Shown here in pieces: positions 43,813-57,400 of a stretch of 64,000 bases of DNA. The number at the start of each line of letters is the position of its first letter. The stretch's first letter is position 1. Under the pieces are notes generated by a model. That model was given only the letters and a program-made list of their open reading frames with translations, did not search any database and was not told where the DNA came from. Both the position numbers and the translations under genes were made by a program. The stretch is from contig NC_091052.1 in the NCBI RefSeq assembly GCF_963966145.1, positions 4,712,001-4,776,000 of the forward strand, written 5' to 3'. Source of the stretch: Tenebrio molitor. Lineage: Eukaryota > Arthropoda > Insecta > Coleoptera > Tenebrionidae.

Positions 43813-46640
43813 TAACAAGGGAAATAAACTGCTCAAAACGCATATAAGACAACAGGGGTCTAATTGGAGAATCTCTTCGTGGGTTTGCGTAAAAATGAGC
43901 TTGGAGTGGTGGAGGATCGGAGCTTAATTAATGCCGGGGGTTGCATTTCCACTCAAGGTTCTCCTCTCAAACATTCATTCTACTGCACGAAAGCAATTAA
44001 ATTAGAATTAAAAAAGCATTGTAGGCCTAATTATACGGACAGTGCAGTTTCACCATTTTACATTAGAAGGCAAATCAAAAAGGATTATGTTGTAAAAGTA
44101 GCGGCAATAAATACTCGACTCGAGCAAAAAGATGTTTTCCATTAATATACATTATAAATCTTTTCATGCTTCATTAGATAGAAGTGTCAACATAAATATG
44201 ACTTTTATCTCTTAGTTATAAATTATTAATTTGTTTTTTTAATTAGCTTTTATTTTTGAATAAAAATTTAGAAACGCGACATATTCGGGGTCCATTTACC
44301 AAGAATTCCATCGAAAACTGGTTTAATGTTGAAATAAATTGTCACATTTGTTTGAAAGGTGCAAGTGACAGTCTCGTTAAATTAATAACAAAGTAAAATT
44401 AAACTGGTCTTGCGATATTTTTGTTGATATTTTACTGCGATGTTGATGTCATTCTCGCACCTATTAGGTAATACTGAGCTAACCTTTGCCTTCACCTTTT
44501 AATTTTTGATCCGGTATATTAAAAAAGTTGAATATTCACATGTGAATAATGTAGACGGTTAAGGTCAAGAAAACCTGAGATGTCTTCTCTATTACTTAAT
44601 TACCACCACATTACGTACGGTAGCAACAAATAAAATTAATTGCCTAGGATAATAAATGAAATCATTTACCTTCATTAGAGCTTAATACGTCTCCTAAAAG
44701 GTCTCTTATTAGAAATGATTTATGCTCCTGCATGTTCCACTGTTGCAACTTCACTTTCACATTGTTAAATTTTTTAGAAATAATGTGCTAAATGTTTTAT
44801 TTAAATACCGGAAATGTGTGTATTTGTCGTGTTGGATTTACGTTGACAGTGATGTGATGATAAATGACAAGTTAAGATATAAGCGGTGTAAACCTCACAG
44901 CATCCCTAATAAGCATCACCCCTGTAACCTTTAGCTCCACCCTTCGTATTACTAAGCTCCACCCCCATGGTGAAAATTCAGAGTTACTGCGATTAAATTA
45001 AAGGATCAGACGGGTGTTAAAATGACGAATGTTCTTTGTCATTTAAATTTAAGCAATAATTTTTACTAGATTGTGGACATGTTTGAAATTAAAGCGGAAC
45101 TTTAAGTTGTTATTCTTATTTTCTTATTAAATCGTCCCTCAAAGAGAAAAATTACTAAACGGGTTCAAGATCATTTTTTTAAGTGTAATAAAACCCGAAC
45201 ATATATTTTTTAAATTGACAATAAAAAATACTATACTCGTACAACAGTACAAAATGTTACAGAAGTCAAATGTAAATATGTTACTCAAAAATAAAAGTCA
45301 TGTAAGAATTTATATTATAATCAATAATATATAAAGAAAAAGTGTAGGTACGAGTATGTACCAGCTAATCGTCAAAGTAAAAAATATAAAATATGGCTTA
45401 CCATGGGCCAATGCACTTTTATTTTCTTTGTCGATTTTCGAGTTCTTCCTAGCAATACCTCTATTCTTGATTCCATAAAGTATTTGTTTGAAAACATGTG
45501 TAGCATTTTATTGATATTGTTAAAAGTCTACTATTGATAAGTTTAATGCCAAAATAATTTGAAAAAAAGAGTTTTCAGATTTTGATTTCTTCAAAATTTC
45601 CGTTGAATGAAATTCAAGGTTTATTCAATTATGTACTAATTTTAGGAATTGATTTTTCATATTTTCTTCTGAAAGAGTGGCAATAAGTTCTAATTACACT
45701 TTATTTAAAGAATTAGTTTCTTCTGAATTGTAAAAAAAGAGTTTTATTATCAGCCACAAATTAAACAAAATTTCTACCTTTTTCAAAGCAAAGCAGTTTC
45801 CATTTATTCAACAAGATGACTAACTTTTAATTAAATAATTTTCTTTACAAACTGATAAGACATACAAACCCTGATAATGTTACGATGAATTTTTTGGAAT
45901 CGAAATCCACAGAAATAAATGTTAAATGTAGGGGATTTTGCGGTACTTTTTATTTGGTTAGCGACAAGTAATACATCCTTTTTTTTTGGAAAATTCGCAA
46001 ATAAGTTTCTGATCCTTTGCTAAACACGTTTGCTAATTTGTACTTTTAGTCGAAAATGAAATAAACATTAAATAAAAACAGGACCTTATTATCCTTAAAT
46101 ACTTTTAAAATTTCAACATTGTTTCCAGTGATTTTAAAACAAGTCTCTAACAATAAACTTTTGAGTTTCATCACACATAAAGGCTTGTTTCCAATAAGAA
46201 ATAACAATTAAACGGATTCAAGGTATAGAAACATTAAATATTTTGTTTTATGTTAATGAGAAATATTGGAATAACTGCATTAGACCTTATTAAAAACTTT
46301 AAAATAAATAGCGTTGAATAACTGGAAATAAAAAGTGGTTTTATTTATGCTTTATTATGACTGAATAACTGTCCCGGCACCTCCACCATAATTTAATATT
46401 TTTTTACAAAATCCAATTTCTAATAAGATTACCTACTGTTTTTATGATAAAAAAAAATTATATTTTTTATTTATATTCACCATCTATTGAAAAATATTAA
46501 AAAATTTCCAAATACAGATAAATGAAACAAAATCGAAAAATGGAAAAAGTTACTCGGGTAACCCCTAACATTTCATTTTTATCAATAAACCGTAATTTTC
46601 AAAACTGAAGCTAGAATTGTAAACGAAGAAACTCGAAAAC
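43813..46640. other. Gene-poor region upstream of the homeobox gene
   Basis: No supported exons. Plus-strand frames at 43864-44145 and 44722-44934 have no domain, splice partner or plausible composition. Bases 45000-46560 are very AT-rich. If the homeobox transcript starts further away, this is its intron; otherwise it is upstream regulatory sequence. Confidence 0.45.
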
Positions 46641-46800
46641 AGCAGGATTTTGGAACAACGGCGGGTCCTGCAAGTACGAAATATCCAAATTACAGATCTC
46701 CGTACGTCCGGATCCGCCTCGCAGTTAACCAACAGAAATGTAGATGGCGCCTCGGCGCCGAAAACAGTGTAAAATATCGATCGGCTAAAACTGAAATGTA
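46641..46800. promoter_or_regulatory. GC-rich island with CTCF-like motif
   Basis: A compact GC-rich block in an AT-rich desert, containing CGTACGTCCGGATCCGCCTC and TAGATGGCGCC with an adjacent TCGGCGCC (about 46742-46758). The 11-mer is identical to the one near 2253. It could be an insulator or a distal promoter; no coding exon is evident. Confidence 0.35.
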
Positions 46801-49800
46801 ATATTTACAATGTAAAACCTGCATTACAGTAGCAGTGGCATCGTAATAATACAATATTTAAACAATTGTTCCAAAAAGAATTGCACAAACCGCCATCTAA
46901 CTTAGTAGTCTTTAATGTAAAAACAAAAAAAGTTCGTAATGAAGTTTATAAGTAGCGGTGTATTTATAAACATGACTCATATTTATTATTGTTTTTTGTA
47001 AGACTTCTCCTTTCATCTACCTGTGAATGAAGTGATTAATTTGAATTATTAGCTGCAGTTATTGCTTGTCAGGTAGGTTAAAGCTTAATTCCTTTTTATT
47101 ATTTATTAATTTAAATGTTTAATGTTTGTGGTATTAGAAATTAATAATATTAAAACATCTAGAACTATGTTATCTTGACAGTTGTACATATTTCAAAAAC
47201 ATTTATTCTTAACTGAAACTGACATTCTATTGTCAACACAAAAACACTAAATGAGCCTCGTGTTTCAACAAAAATCAGCTGATTTTACTCTTCTCCTTTA
47301 CCTAACATAATTTTTCATGTACACATATGTATCTAAACAGTTTTTATCGTTATCACGATTTATACTAGTGCACTGAGGTGCATGTGACATCTTTGATATT
47401 TAGACAACGTCCGATGGGTCTTTTTGTTGAAATTTTCAAAATTGCCTCCTAAATTTCAAACTGAAGGTCACAATTTTGCGCACTTGCGATTTTCCGTCTA
47501 TCGTACCAATGGTGCTCAGTTAGCACCTACTAAAATACATAACTGATTACGTTTCAGTGTAGGCAGATTATTAAAATTCGCAGGTCCATATTAAGAATGT
47601 AACGAGCACACTTTCTATAGCGTTGGACGAGCGTTGTAGGCGATTTGTGACAATTTTTACACCGTTATATTTCTGAAATATTGCAAAAAATTCTAATGGG
47701 CACATGTAAATGTTAGGTCGGACATAAAACAAGTGTTTCACTCTCTAAGTTTCAGTTTCACTTAAGCGCAGCAAAAAAACCTTTTAGACTTATCTTCACT
47801 GATGGTACTGTTTCGATAATTATGTAGTACTAACATTGAAGATAAGGTTTTTAAAAATAGTAAATTGTTCCTATTTATTCTTTCTGAACAAATGTATTTT
47901 TCTAATTGGTCTAGAAAGTAAAATGACGTTTATAATGTTTGTGAACTGATAACGATTTTCTAAATTGTACTTTACTTTATTAATAACAATGATGCATTTA
48001 TCCAAAGCAACGCATTCAGACTTATTTATGGTACTCTGGGATGATGTCATTTTATCTAATATTTTTTATTCAATCGAGATATAAAAGACATTATCGATGT
48101 ATCTTGTAAGGAATTTACACTTTTAAGGATCTCAAGTGTCATATTTACATTCTAGATATTTTTATCTTTGATATGTGGCTTAATATTTTTTATTATTTCT
48201 CAAGTGCTATCTAAACACTTCAATAATATATTGAAAACAATAATTAATATGGTACTGACTGATTACAGTTTGAAAAACTGCATCATCACTGATTCGGTTC
48301 ATAAGGTAATTTTAAAAACATGTTTTTTATATAAACTTATATTATCAACTATTGTCTCTATTCTCTTTTAAATACGATTAGTTCTTAGTGATGCTATAAT
48401 TGGTTTTTGTGTAATTTTTTTTTGTTAGTTGTCAATAACATCTCTCAATCTAACGATTTTAAATCTGAAGGTTTTAGTGCCATTGAATAGATAGGTAATT
48501 AATAAAAAAATGCCTATTCATGATTTACATTTAAATTTTAGTGAAATCATTTTTAATTAGCCCCAATATACTCCTAATATAGCGACATTGATCAACAACC
48601 TGTTGAAATGAATTACGTGCACTGTAGTGTATTTTGATATCTCCACTAGAGAATGATTCAATTTACTTTAATAGATCTATTGTGTACCGAATAGTTTCGA
48701 AAGGCATGAAGCAAATTAAATATTAATTAAACATAGAAAGCATATGGGCACTTAAATAAAAATTAAAGCTCTTCAAAATTGTTTCAATTTTGCTTTAAAT
48801 ATTTTGAAAATATTTTTTTGCAAATGTATTTCAAAGCCACTCCCGTACTGGATTTATTAGACTAGCTTATTATAATTTTTTCTAGTTGCTTTATGATGTG
48901 AATACTTTCCAACAGATTTTCGAATACTTTTAAAAATGTGAATATTGCTCTTGGAGAAGAAAGTACGCGATACGGCAGTCGATTTACGTCAATTGTCGTT
49001 TATCAACTAGTGGTTAACCTAAAATAGAAATTACAACATGCAACAGCAACAAAAGCACGACAAGTAACATTGTAAAATCTATAAAGAATGACGTCTCAAA
49101 TGTTCGATTTTTATTCAGTTTCGTTGTGTTTAAACTGAAAGAGGAAATTCTTCAAAGTTACAAAATTAGGAGTTGAAATTAAACGGTTTCAATGTGACAG
49201 TGCATGCGTGTTTATCTCTTTTTCGTTGCACGACGTCTGATTTGATATCAAAAAATCTGAATTTATTGCCGCCTATCATCTTTCCAATTAATTAACATGA
49301 CTTAACCCAGTTCAGGCGGAAAACAAAGGCAATAAATCATTAAAATTAAATTAGAAGAAGAAATGATTGAACGAACCGATTAGCTGTTATGATTGCGAAG
49401 GCATTGTTCTAGACCACACCTTATCAAAAATACGTAGGTCAAAGACCCGTGAAGACGATTTTAAAAATTTGCCATAGTGGGTATAGTTGAGGTCGCGAAT
49501 AGTAAAAGATGACTTCTGAACGTCGACCTAATCAAAACGTAAAATCTTATGACTGGATACTCGTTTTGAACCCACCTACTAAACCCTTTCCAAGAAGTGT
49601 TTTATACGCTTTGGACATTTGTCTGTTTCGTGGTAGTCTCTGCTCCGTTGCAAATGAGATAATTTGATTCTTGAAAGTCATTTTTGCCACATGATTTTTT
49701 TATTAGGTCAGCTATGAGGAACAAGAGTAACCTGCTGCAAGTCAGTCGACTGGCAGGTTGACGTTTCGGTGAAATTGGCAGAAGGACCACAGCCACATGC

Positions 49801-51755
49801 CCTCATGACAGGTCTGCCACCCCCTATTGGGCCGTTCACAAGGTAGGTGAAAATCGTTTGAAAGAATTCTCCGGTAAAGATTCGAATCCAATTGCTTCGT
49901 CAAGTGAATGACTTGTGACTTGTGATGATGTATGAACTGTTATGCCCTCTATTAAATTAAAGCGTCAGTTAATTGTTTTATTAGATTGAAAGGTCGCCGG
50001 TGTGTGACTTCACTGTTTTTAAGTGCTGTGGGAATGCGGCTTAAGTGTCTGTTAGTGTCTTTGGAGGCATTCTATCGTTGATAATTCATCGGAGCCGGAC
50101 GCTTTTCTTCCCCACTGCGCAGTTAAATCCTTGACGTAATTTTTGTGGATGACTTCCTTTCGCCGTTCACAGAATTTGTAATTACCTATAATCGCAATTA
50201 AGTTTCACACTGGATGAATACTAAATGAGACATTTATTATGTTCAATTTAGATCACGTTTTGAAATAGAAATGACTTTAATTGATGGTCTGCATCAAGTG
50301 TACAGTCCTGTATTGTTCCTGTTAGAAGGCATCGGCGACGGTTGATGTGGTCAATGTGCGGCTCGCAATACATGAAGGTAGATTGATTGCGGTTTTTTGC
50401 GTCACATAAAAGGCAAGTTTTCCGACCATATTTAAAATAAAATATGATGCCTATGTTTTTGTCTGTGGTGCTAACGAAACTTTCCGTGTTTGCTAATACG
50501 AGTATCTGACATCAAAAATCTTATTTTATTTTCATCCCAGCTGTTTATTATTCTTCCTTTTCATTGATCTTCTTTACAATTTTTCCTTGTAAATACAACT
50601 CACTTTTATTTTTATCAAATACAACCGATCTGTTATTTCTTAATTATTTTTTATGAACTCACTGCTCAGGTAAGTTGCCATACTAAAATTATGTCAACAA
50701 TGGAATATTTTGCTTTATGCATGTAATAACTTTTGCTAAGGGTCATTAATGTGACATTAATGAAGTTTCTCCTTATCACGCTTTCACGAAGTCGAATGAT
50801 TGTTGCCAAAAACAAAAGACAATCGCTTTTAATTTTTCCCATTTTTTAAATTGTAATAAATCTATTGTAATAGACATTTTTTCTGATATTTTCAAAGTTT
50901 AAAATTTAAATTTCATAAAACTAATTCATCCCTTTTTTATATACAGGGTGGCTTTAAAAGTTGTGGAGATATTTTAACCAGTGGTAGAGCGCCACAATAG
51001 GTAACGATTGAGCCAATAATGCCTTATACAAATGTTCATATTTTTCGGGAAAAAGGGCCTAAAATTTTTCAAAGACTTTTTTGTTGTCATTTAATTCAAA
51101 ATTAAGTCACTTTGACAACAATCTCAATCTTAACCTCAATGTAAGAGTCGACTGTTTTAACAACAACAAACTACTCAAATTGAATCTGAATTTCAGTTTG
51201 TGCAGGCCAGTTTAATCGGACGAATTTAAACAAAATTACTCATTTCTTTGCTAAGCAAACTCAGCCTTACATTAGTATCAACTTCGACACGATTAAACAC
51301 TTAATTTTTTTTTACAATTTTAGATATTCACCGTGTCATACATCCAAGTAGGTAGACTTTTATGTTTGCCATGTTGTATTTTCGCAATTCAAAGGTTAAT
51401 TATATCAAGTTTGTGTTGTTCTTCCAGCATTTTAAATCCAAACAAAATTTAAAAGCATGACCCAGTGACCTTTTTTGATAATGGTTACAACGCCAACATC
51501 TACACGTGTACGTCGCATTCATTGGAAAATTCATTCGCGTAAAATATTCACAAACAATAAGTCAGAATTAATGTCAGGAAAGTGTTAGTCAAATGTAAAA
51601 TTTAAGTAGTCAGTAATAAAAACAAATATCACTTAGTTTTATAGAATTTAATTATGAATTATGCATTATTATATGTACAAAGTTGTTCTGAGAAACTGGA
51701 TGAGTAATATAATTGTCAACAATAATTAAAACCCCGTAAATATTGCACCACTTAT
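46801..51755. other. Gene-poor region
   Basis: No supported genes. At 50943-50975 the sequence ACAGGGTGGCTTTAAAAGTT resembles the terminus of IS630/mariner-type elements and may mark a decayed copy, but I find neither the other end nor a transposase. A possible first coding exon lies at 49805-49843 (separate entry). Otherwise only short AT-rich frames. Confidence 0.4.
49805..49843 (+). CDS. Very tentative first coding exon
   Basis: ATG ACA GGT begins MTGLPPPIGPFTR, after which the sequence reads AG/GTAGGTG, a good donor. It sits at the end of a slightly GC-rich stretch and is open only because it is short. No downstream exon could be joined to it, so it may be chance. Confidence 0.15.
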
Positions 51756-52790
51756 TTATGTTTGTTGCTCAGGCTTGACGTCAACATCGACGTCACTAGT
51801 TGGTGGTAACAAGGGTATCTCGTAGGTCTTGTTGTAACTAAAAACGATATTCACTTCTCTGACTCGGTCCTCGCAGATGATTGAAGGATACACAACTTCC
51901 AAGTTGTTCTCTTCTGCAAACTTCCTGACTTTTGTCAAACAGGCACACTCGAAAGAAATGTTGTCCACGAACATCAAAGTGTTAATTCCACTCTCGAACA
52001 TAACGTCAGGGAAACACTGGAGGAGATTCATGTTAACTTGCAGATTTCTGATGGTCCTGTTGATGAAAATGTTTTCGGGAAGAGCGGTCAACTTGTTGCC
52101 GTTGATTCTCAACAGTTGGATAGTGTGGTGGCTGTTGAATGCGTCAGGATTGATTTCGGTGATCCTGTTGGCCGAAAGTCTCAACTTCAAGGGTCTGTTT
52201 TGGTCCATGTTTTTGAAAGCTTCCGCCGGAATGGTCTTGATATCATTGTAAACGACACTCAGCTTGTACACTTTTGGGCTGTTGACGAACCAATTCGGGT
52301 TGATTTCTTTGATTTGATTGTTGTTCAGCTTCACAATTTCCAAATGAGTGTTGTTATCGAAGGCTTCCGTATCAATCGCGGTGATGAAATTCTGTGACAA
52401 ATCGATTTCCTTCACTTTGATGTCGTTGAAAATATTTTTCCTGATCGTCGAGACGGGGTTCAGGACGATTCTGAGCAGAGCCAAAGTCGGGGTCACGTTG
52501 AAGGCGCCAGCTTGGATTTCTTGGACGCTGCTGTTGACGATTTGCAATATGGACAATTCGTTCTGGATCGAAAAGAAATTTCTGCACAGATTTGGCAACG
52601 TTTCGTTCTCTATCAGCAAATGAAAGATGTCCTTTTTGTACTCGACCGGACCCTCTACCGTGAAGTTTTCACCAGCACTGTCGATGTTTTGGTACACTGT
52701 CACGCTGATATTTGTCTTGTTGCGGACGCAGTTTTCACTTAACACTAAAATTGCCGATGTCAGCAGGATTAATACTTTAAGGCTGTCCAT
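51756..52790 (-). CDS. Secreted leucine-rich-repeat protein, single exon (344 aa)
   Basis: One uninterrupted frame from an ATG at 52790 to a stop at 51756. An N-terminal signal peptide (MDSLKVLILLTSAILVLS) is followed by ENC and an N-terminal region with Cys at about 21 and 69. Then come about eight LRR units of roughly 23-25 residues with the LxxLxLxxNxI pattern (KEIDLSQNFITAIDTEAF; EIVKLNNNQIKEINPNWF; LRLSANRITEINPDAF; LLRINGNKLTALPENIF). A Cys-containing cap follows (FECACLTKVRKFAEENNLEV, then IICED). There are about ten N-glycosylation sequons. The C-terminus is acidic (DVDVDVKPEQQ), with no transmembrane segment or GPI signal, so the protein is probably extracellular. Partner unknown. 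Shadow frames on the plus strand are artefacts. Confidence 0.88.
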   Translation of the reverse strand: MDSLKVLILLTSAILVLSENCVRNKTNISVTVYQNIDSAGENFTVEGPVEYKKDIFHLLIENETLPNLCRNFFSIQNELSILQIVNSSVQEIQAGAFNVTPTLALLRIVLNPVSTIRKNIFNDIKVKEIDLSQNFITAIDTEAFDNNTHLEIVKLNNNQIKEINPNWFVNSPKVYKLSVVYNDIKTIPAEAFKNMDQNRPLKLRLSANRITEINPDAFNSHHTIQLLRINGNKLTALPENIFINRTIRNLQVNMNLLQCFPDVMFESGINTLMFVDNISFECACLTKVRKFAEENNLEVVYPSIICEDRVREVNIVFSYNKTYEIPLLPPTSDVDVDVKPEQQT

Positions 52791-54140
52791 GATGGGACCA
52801 CACCGCTAATACGTCCGTTTAATTTTGAGCATAATTTGTTAATAAACATGTTCCTTTCAGCCCGTGTCGAAGTTCAACGTCTTCGATAACCTCACATGAT
52901 AGCCTATCGGATGAGTTAATTTTAAACATTACTTAAAGACGCGTTTTATATTTAGATTTGCAATTATTGCGTTCATAAACTTCGATGAAAAAGTGAAAAA
53001 CAGGAAACGCCAATTGTTCAGAATTTATTCTTTTTTCATTGAGATTTCCGGTTGGAACGAGAACAGCTCAGCTCAAGAGTTTAAATGTAAACCTATCGGT
53101 ACAAAAAAATATAGATTAGACCCAATACGAGACGAGAAAGAGACAATCATTATCTAAATCTGACAGGAGGTGCGGATTAATCCAGCGATGTTGCATGGAC
53201 ATTGATCAACTGTCATAAATTCATTTCTTTTGTGTAGCGATAGCAATTGATTGTAATTATTGATAAAGGGTAACGATAAATTGTGCAACTTTAAACAGTA
53301 GTTAAAAATAAATTTGAGTTTAAGAAATGTGTTTACTAACAGAGCACGCAGACAATGTAATTATTTTTGTGGTCACAATAAAATAAAAATTACGTAAGAC
53401 TTTCAAATAAAATTTCATAGAGGTCGCGATGAAAAATGGGACATGTTTCGATGTATTTCAGGAGTTGGACGCGATTGCCAAACATCTTTCCTCGTTTCGA
53501 GTTGGAGTTTTCACCCGAATTATTATTCTAAACAAAATGTTAATGAACTTAATTGGAAGCTGTAGTACTAATCATTTTCTAAAAATACCACCGTTGCTCA
53601 CATCTGACAGAAAGAAAAGGAAATACATCATTAGATGATGTGTAGAATTTTACCAGAAAAAACGCAAATTTTCCAATGCAACACTCGGAAAAAAAAACAA
53701 TCGGCGAGTAAAAGCGCGAATCATTTCTTTTTAAAGCGCAGAAATTTCGTGTCAGGTACCTAATTAACCGTTTGCTAATTATGTGTGTTATTTGGCGAAG
53801 TTCAGGTGAAGAAACTCTTCATTCTGTTGTAGCAAGCGTGAATCATCTAATGCGAAGCATTGTGAAACTGAAACGGGTTTCAGTGAGTGGAAATTCGAGA
53901 ACTTCGAATGTATCATTAAAGTTACTGATAAATGCCGGTGTGATAGCACGAAATGGCCGCCCGAGGGCACATCAGCTGTTCGCCGGAATTCCATCACCAT
54001 TGAAGGACACTATCGGACAATTGGATTAAACTGTCGTCGCCTTCGACAAATCGTTTGCCTTCGAAATCGACGCGAGTCATCATTCGTTTTCTTCTCGGAA
54101 CGCGTTGCTCGGAAAAATATTGCAGAACAATATCGTAATT
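52791..54140. other. Gene-poor region upstream of the LRR gene
   Basis: No supported gene. The LRR-gene promoter should lie just above 52790; no TATA box is evident. Opposing frames at 53772-54029 (+) and 53788-54000 (-) overlap in a moderately GC-rich patch and neither shows a family motif. Confidence 0.4.
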
Positions 54141-54471
54141 ATAAATTAATTAGCCGTCTATTTGCAGAATTCCGTTTATTTCAGCGGCTTATTCACGTTG
54201 TGCGGCCCCGGTTCGATCGAACTTCACCTGTCGCTGGAAGGATCAGTTTCAGTTCGCTTTTCGAAGCAATACATTGTCCTACTGTCCGCAGGACTGACCT
54301 CCCGTTACAAACTTTGCGTTTTAAACACGATGTGGGAGGATCTGAACGATCTAAGGAAATAAACAAACAGTGCCGGTGATTTTTCGTGCTTTCAACTCGT
54401 CTTTTGTGAACTTTGTCCAAAGCTCCACTTCAAAGCTGGCGTCCTCAAACGGAGATGACTCCGAAAGGTAA
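54141..54471 (+). other. GC-richer patch, possible 5' exon ending at a consensus donor
   Basis: Bases 54180-54470 are distinctly less AT-rich than their surroundings and end CTCCGAAAG/GTAAATACC, a reasonable 5' splice site, just after an ATG (about 54454) giving MTPK. This could be a leader exon of a gene whose body lies beyond the window. No acceptor exon could be matched. Confidence 0.2.
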
Positions 54472-57400
54472 ATACCAGTCGTAATTTTTACATTTAGAAA
54501 ACTGCAACTACAATAATAATAATAAATAGTGGTTGTCGTGAAATTTGTTTACCTTTCGAAATTTACGGAGTTCATCTTTGCGGACGTCAAAACGGTTTTG
54601 CTTCTTTATTATGTCTGGCTATTCGTTTGTTTATAATTATACAGTTATCCAATAACCTTAGGCCGTCATGTAGTGTTGAAAATGCTCCGAATGCAAGGCG
54701 CGAAATCAGTTTTTTGTGGCTTTACCTATTTTCGTATTGTCTCACTTTGTACATTTTTCTTCTCTTTTGTATTCGTTGATGTGTACTAGATATCGCAACA
54801 AATTTGGTCGGGTTGACCATAAATAGAGGAACAAAGTGAAAATTTTGTCTGTCAAACGGTACATTTGAAATATGGAATGACATTTAAGGAATCATCGATG
54901 CTACCTGCACAGGACTAAAGTAGTAATGACGTCATGTTAAAATATTTGCGAGGAATACTAGAGTAATTTATTCAAAATAGAATAAATTTAATGGGAATTA
55001 ATGAGTGTTATTTCACGTTCAGTGATTCTTTTGTAATTAATTAAAAACTCGTTAATTCTACTGTGAACAAATTTGGCGCGATTTGCACGCTCTTCTGATA
55101 GATGTCACTTTCACATCTGGATGACGTCATCCTAGAGATTTGCCATTGTCAATTTAAAAACCTGTGTTTTTTAAATTTATGAAAATTGTGACCGCTCGGC
55201 GAAATAAAATTTATCTAATATCTGGCAATTAAAATTATTTAATTAAATTAATCGTGAAATAGATATTCACTTCATTATTTTTCCAGCTGTCGCAAATCAT
55301 TTTCACTTTCAGCCTTCATTTTAGAACTTTCGATGACTACAATTTTATGGTCATTTTATTTTTAGATATAACATATTTCTTATGCAATAAATTGTAAACT
55401 TATTCGCATTAGTAGTAGTATTCCACTTTTACCGTTGCTTCCTTGAACATCAAATTTGAAATTAAATTATATTATTGACTAAAATGAACCAAACAAAGCA
55501 ACAATCATTTCACCAGTTCTAGGCAACTTTGTTACATTAATTTCTCTACTTTATTTATATGTATTGTTTACATCATGGCAAGGTATAAAATAGTATTTTA
55601 TTTGCGGTTTGGTCAGCATAAACAGGATTTTTTAAGGACTAAGTAGTTTGCTCATTTTATATTCGCCCGTCAATTCAGGATCCTGATTCGATGAAATGCC
55701 ATGTCACCCATCAACTAATTAAAATAACTCCATCATGAGTAAACTCTAATTTCCATTGATTGTAAATGATACTCGACGTGCTATACTGCTGTAATCGCCA
55801 TTAGAAATTCTTTTTAAGTATGTAAAATTATGCAGGTATTCCATTAAAGAAAAACATGAGTTTGTGTTACATCTTTTTTTTTGTTCGATGGTCATTTGTT
55901 CTCTTGTTAACACACCATTAATCTCTGGATTTCGCAACAATTTTCGTAAATACAGGAACATCTTAAAAAATGTACAAAATGTAGATAATCACGTTAATGG
56001 TCACTTGTTTAACGAAATGGGGTAAAATAGATCATAAAGAATCCCGTTGAGTCATAACAGTAAACCCTGACTCATATTTCTTTGTTTTAGAGACAATAAT
56101 TATCGTGTTTACTTGAAAAGGGTGCGTTTAACAAATTGAAGCTTCATATTCGGAGTCGTAATTATTAAATATGACGAAGTTTGACGTACGAATCATCATT
56201 ATTACCCAAAATTAAACTACCGCGAATTGAAGGATGTGGTTTTAATTCTTCGACTTTATTAAAATAATAACTGGCGTCGGACTCCCACAATTATTTTTCT
56301 TTTTTTAGTATAAATTACAAATTCCAATACAGTTCTTCAAATTATCACTCCTGTCATAAGTTGAGTAAATAACAGTCTTGCACAGCTTTCAGAAATAGCG
56401 CACTGTTGATTTTTGGCCGAAGATGTTATGTGCAAACAGGACACTTATTGAATTGTCAATTACATCATTTACAATTCAATTACAGATGCTGTTTTATAAT
56501 GACGATGACACCACTGATAAATTTAGTTGCGTGCAAGCCATTTTAGAGTTTGCCCAATTATTATTATAGTTAGTAAATGATATTTATGGTCGATGTGGGC
56601 ACGCTATGGAAATTTTCATTTCAAATCGGTTCACTCATGAGTCGTAAAAAATGTGGGCATGCAGGTGAGTGACCCACGAATTTCCATTTGGGTTTGGTTG
56701 ATGAACGATTTCCATCATATTCTTAGGTCATACCCCATCGATGGTCGTGAGTGATTCAGCACGACCATCTTCTATTCAGAAATGAAATATTAAATGTCAT
56801 TATTTTGTCATTTTCAGTTTTTTTTATCTCTTATGAATATGGTGATTTTTTCTCCATATGTGGAAATTCCACTCCATCTCAAATTACGTGATGACTATTT
56901 ATATCTGCAATTTTCACTTCATCTGATTTTTCCCGGAAACTGTTGCAGTATTCAGTGCTACCAACGTCGTAGACGCTAGACTGTTGGGCTACGTCAATTA
57001 CCTCACCTGTAGGCGCTGATGTATGGTCGCGTAGACGTGTCGCAGTAGGCTGTGAAAGCCGATGGTAATTTTTGTAGTAATGTCTATGGGCGTTGTTTCG
57101 TAAAACTAAACCGTTAATACAACCATCGATCGAAAAAACAACGAACGATATCCACAAGTGTATTAAAAATGGATCGTCAAAGATTCAAAAATTGAATAGA
57201 ACTTTTGATTTCAAGAAAATTTGGATGAACGAAAGCCACGAAAGTTAAAGATACGCCTACATCGTGTTGTATAAATATTAATCTTGCGTAGCCTTGTATG
57301 GCTGTCAATGTCAGGGCTACGTCATCTTCTGTTGTGTTAAAAAAATCATTTACATGCCACGTTATTAATTGATTAATGCGTCAAAATTAGTAAATTGTTA

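Noticed and set aside
49875..49895. tRNA B-box-like word (GATTCGAATCC)
   Set aside because: No A-box or cloverleaf at the right distance.
51877..52809. Several plus-strand and alternative-frame open frames over the LRR gene
   Set aside because: They are shadows of the 344-aa minus-strand LRR gene, whose frame has a signal peptide and LRR periodicity; the shadows have neither.
53772..54029. Plus-strand 85-codon frame and its antisense partner
   Set aside because: Both strands are open over the same bases, with no family motif and no splice context.
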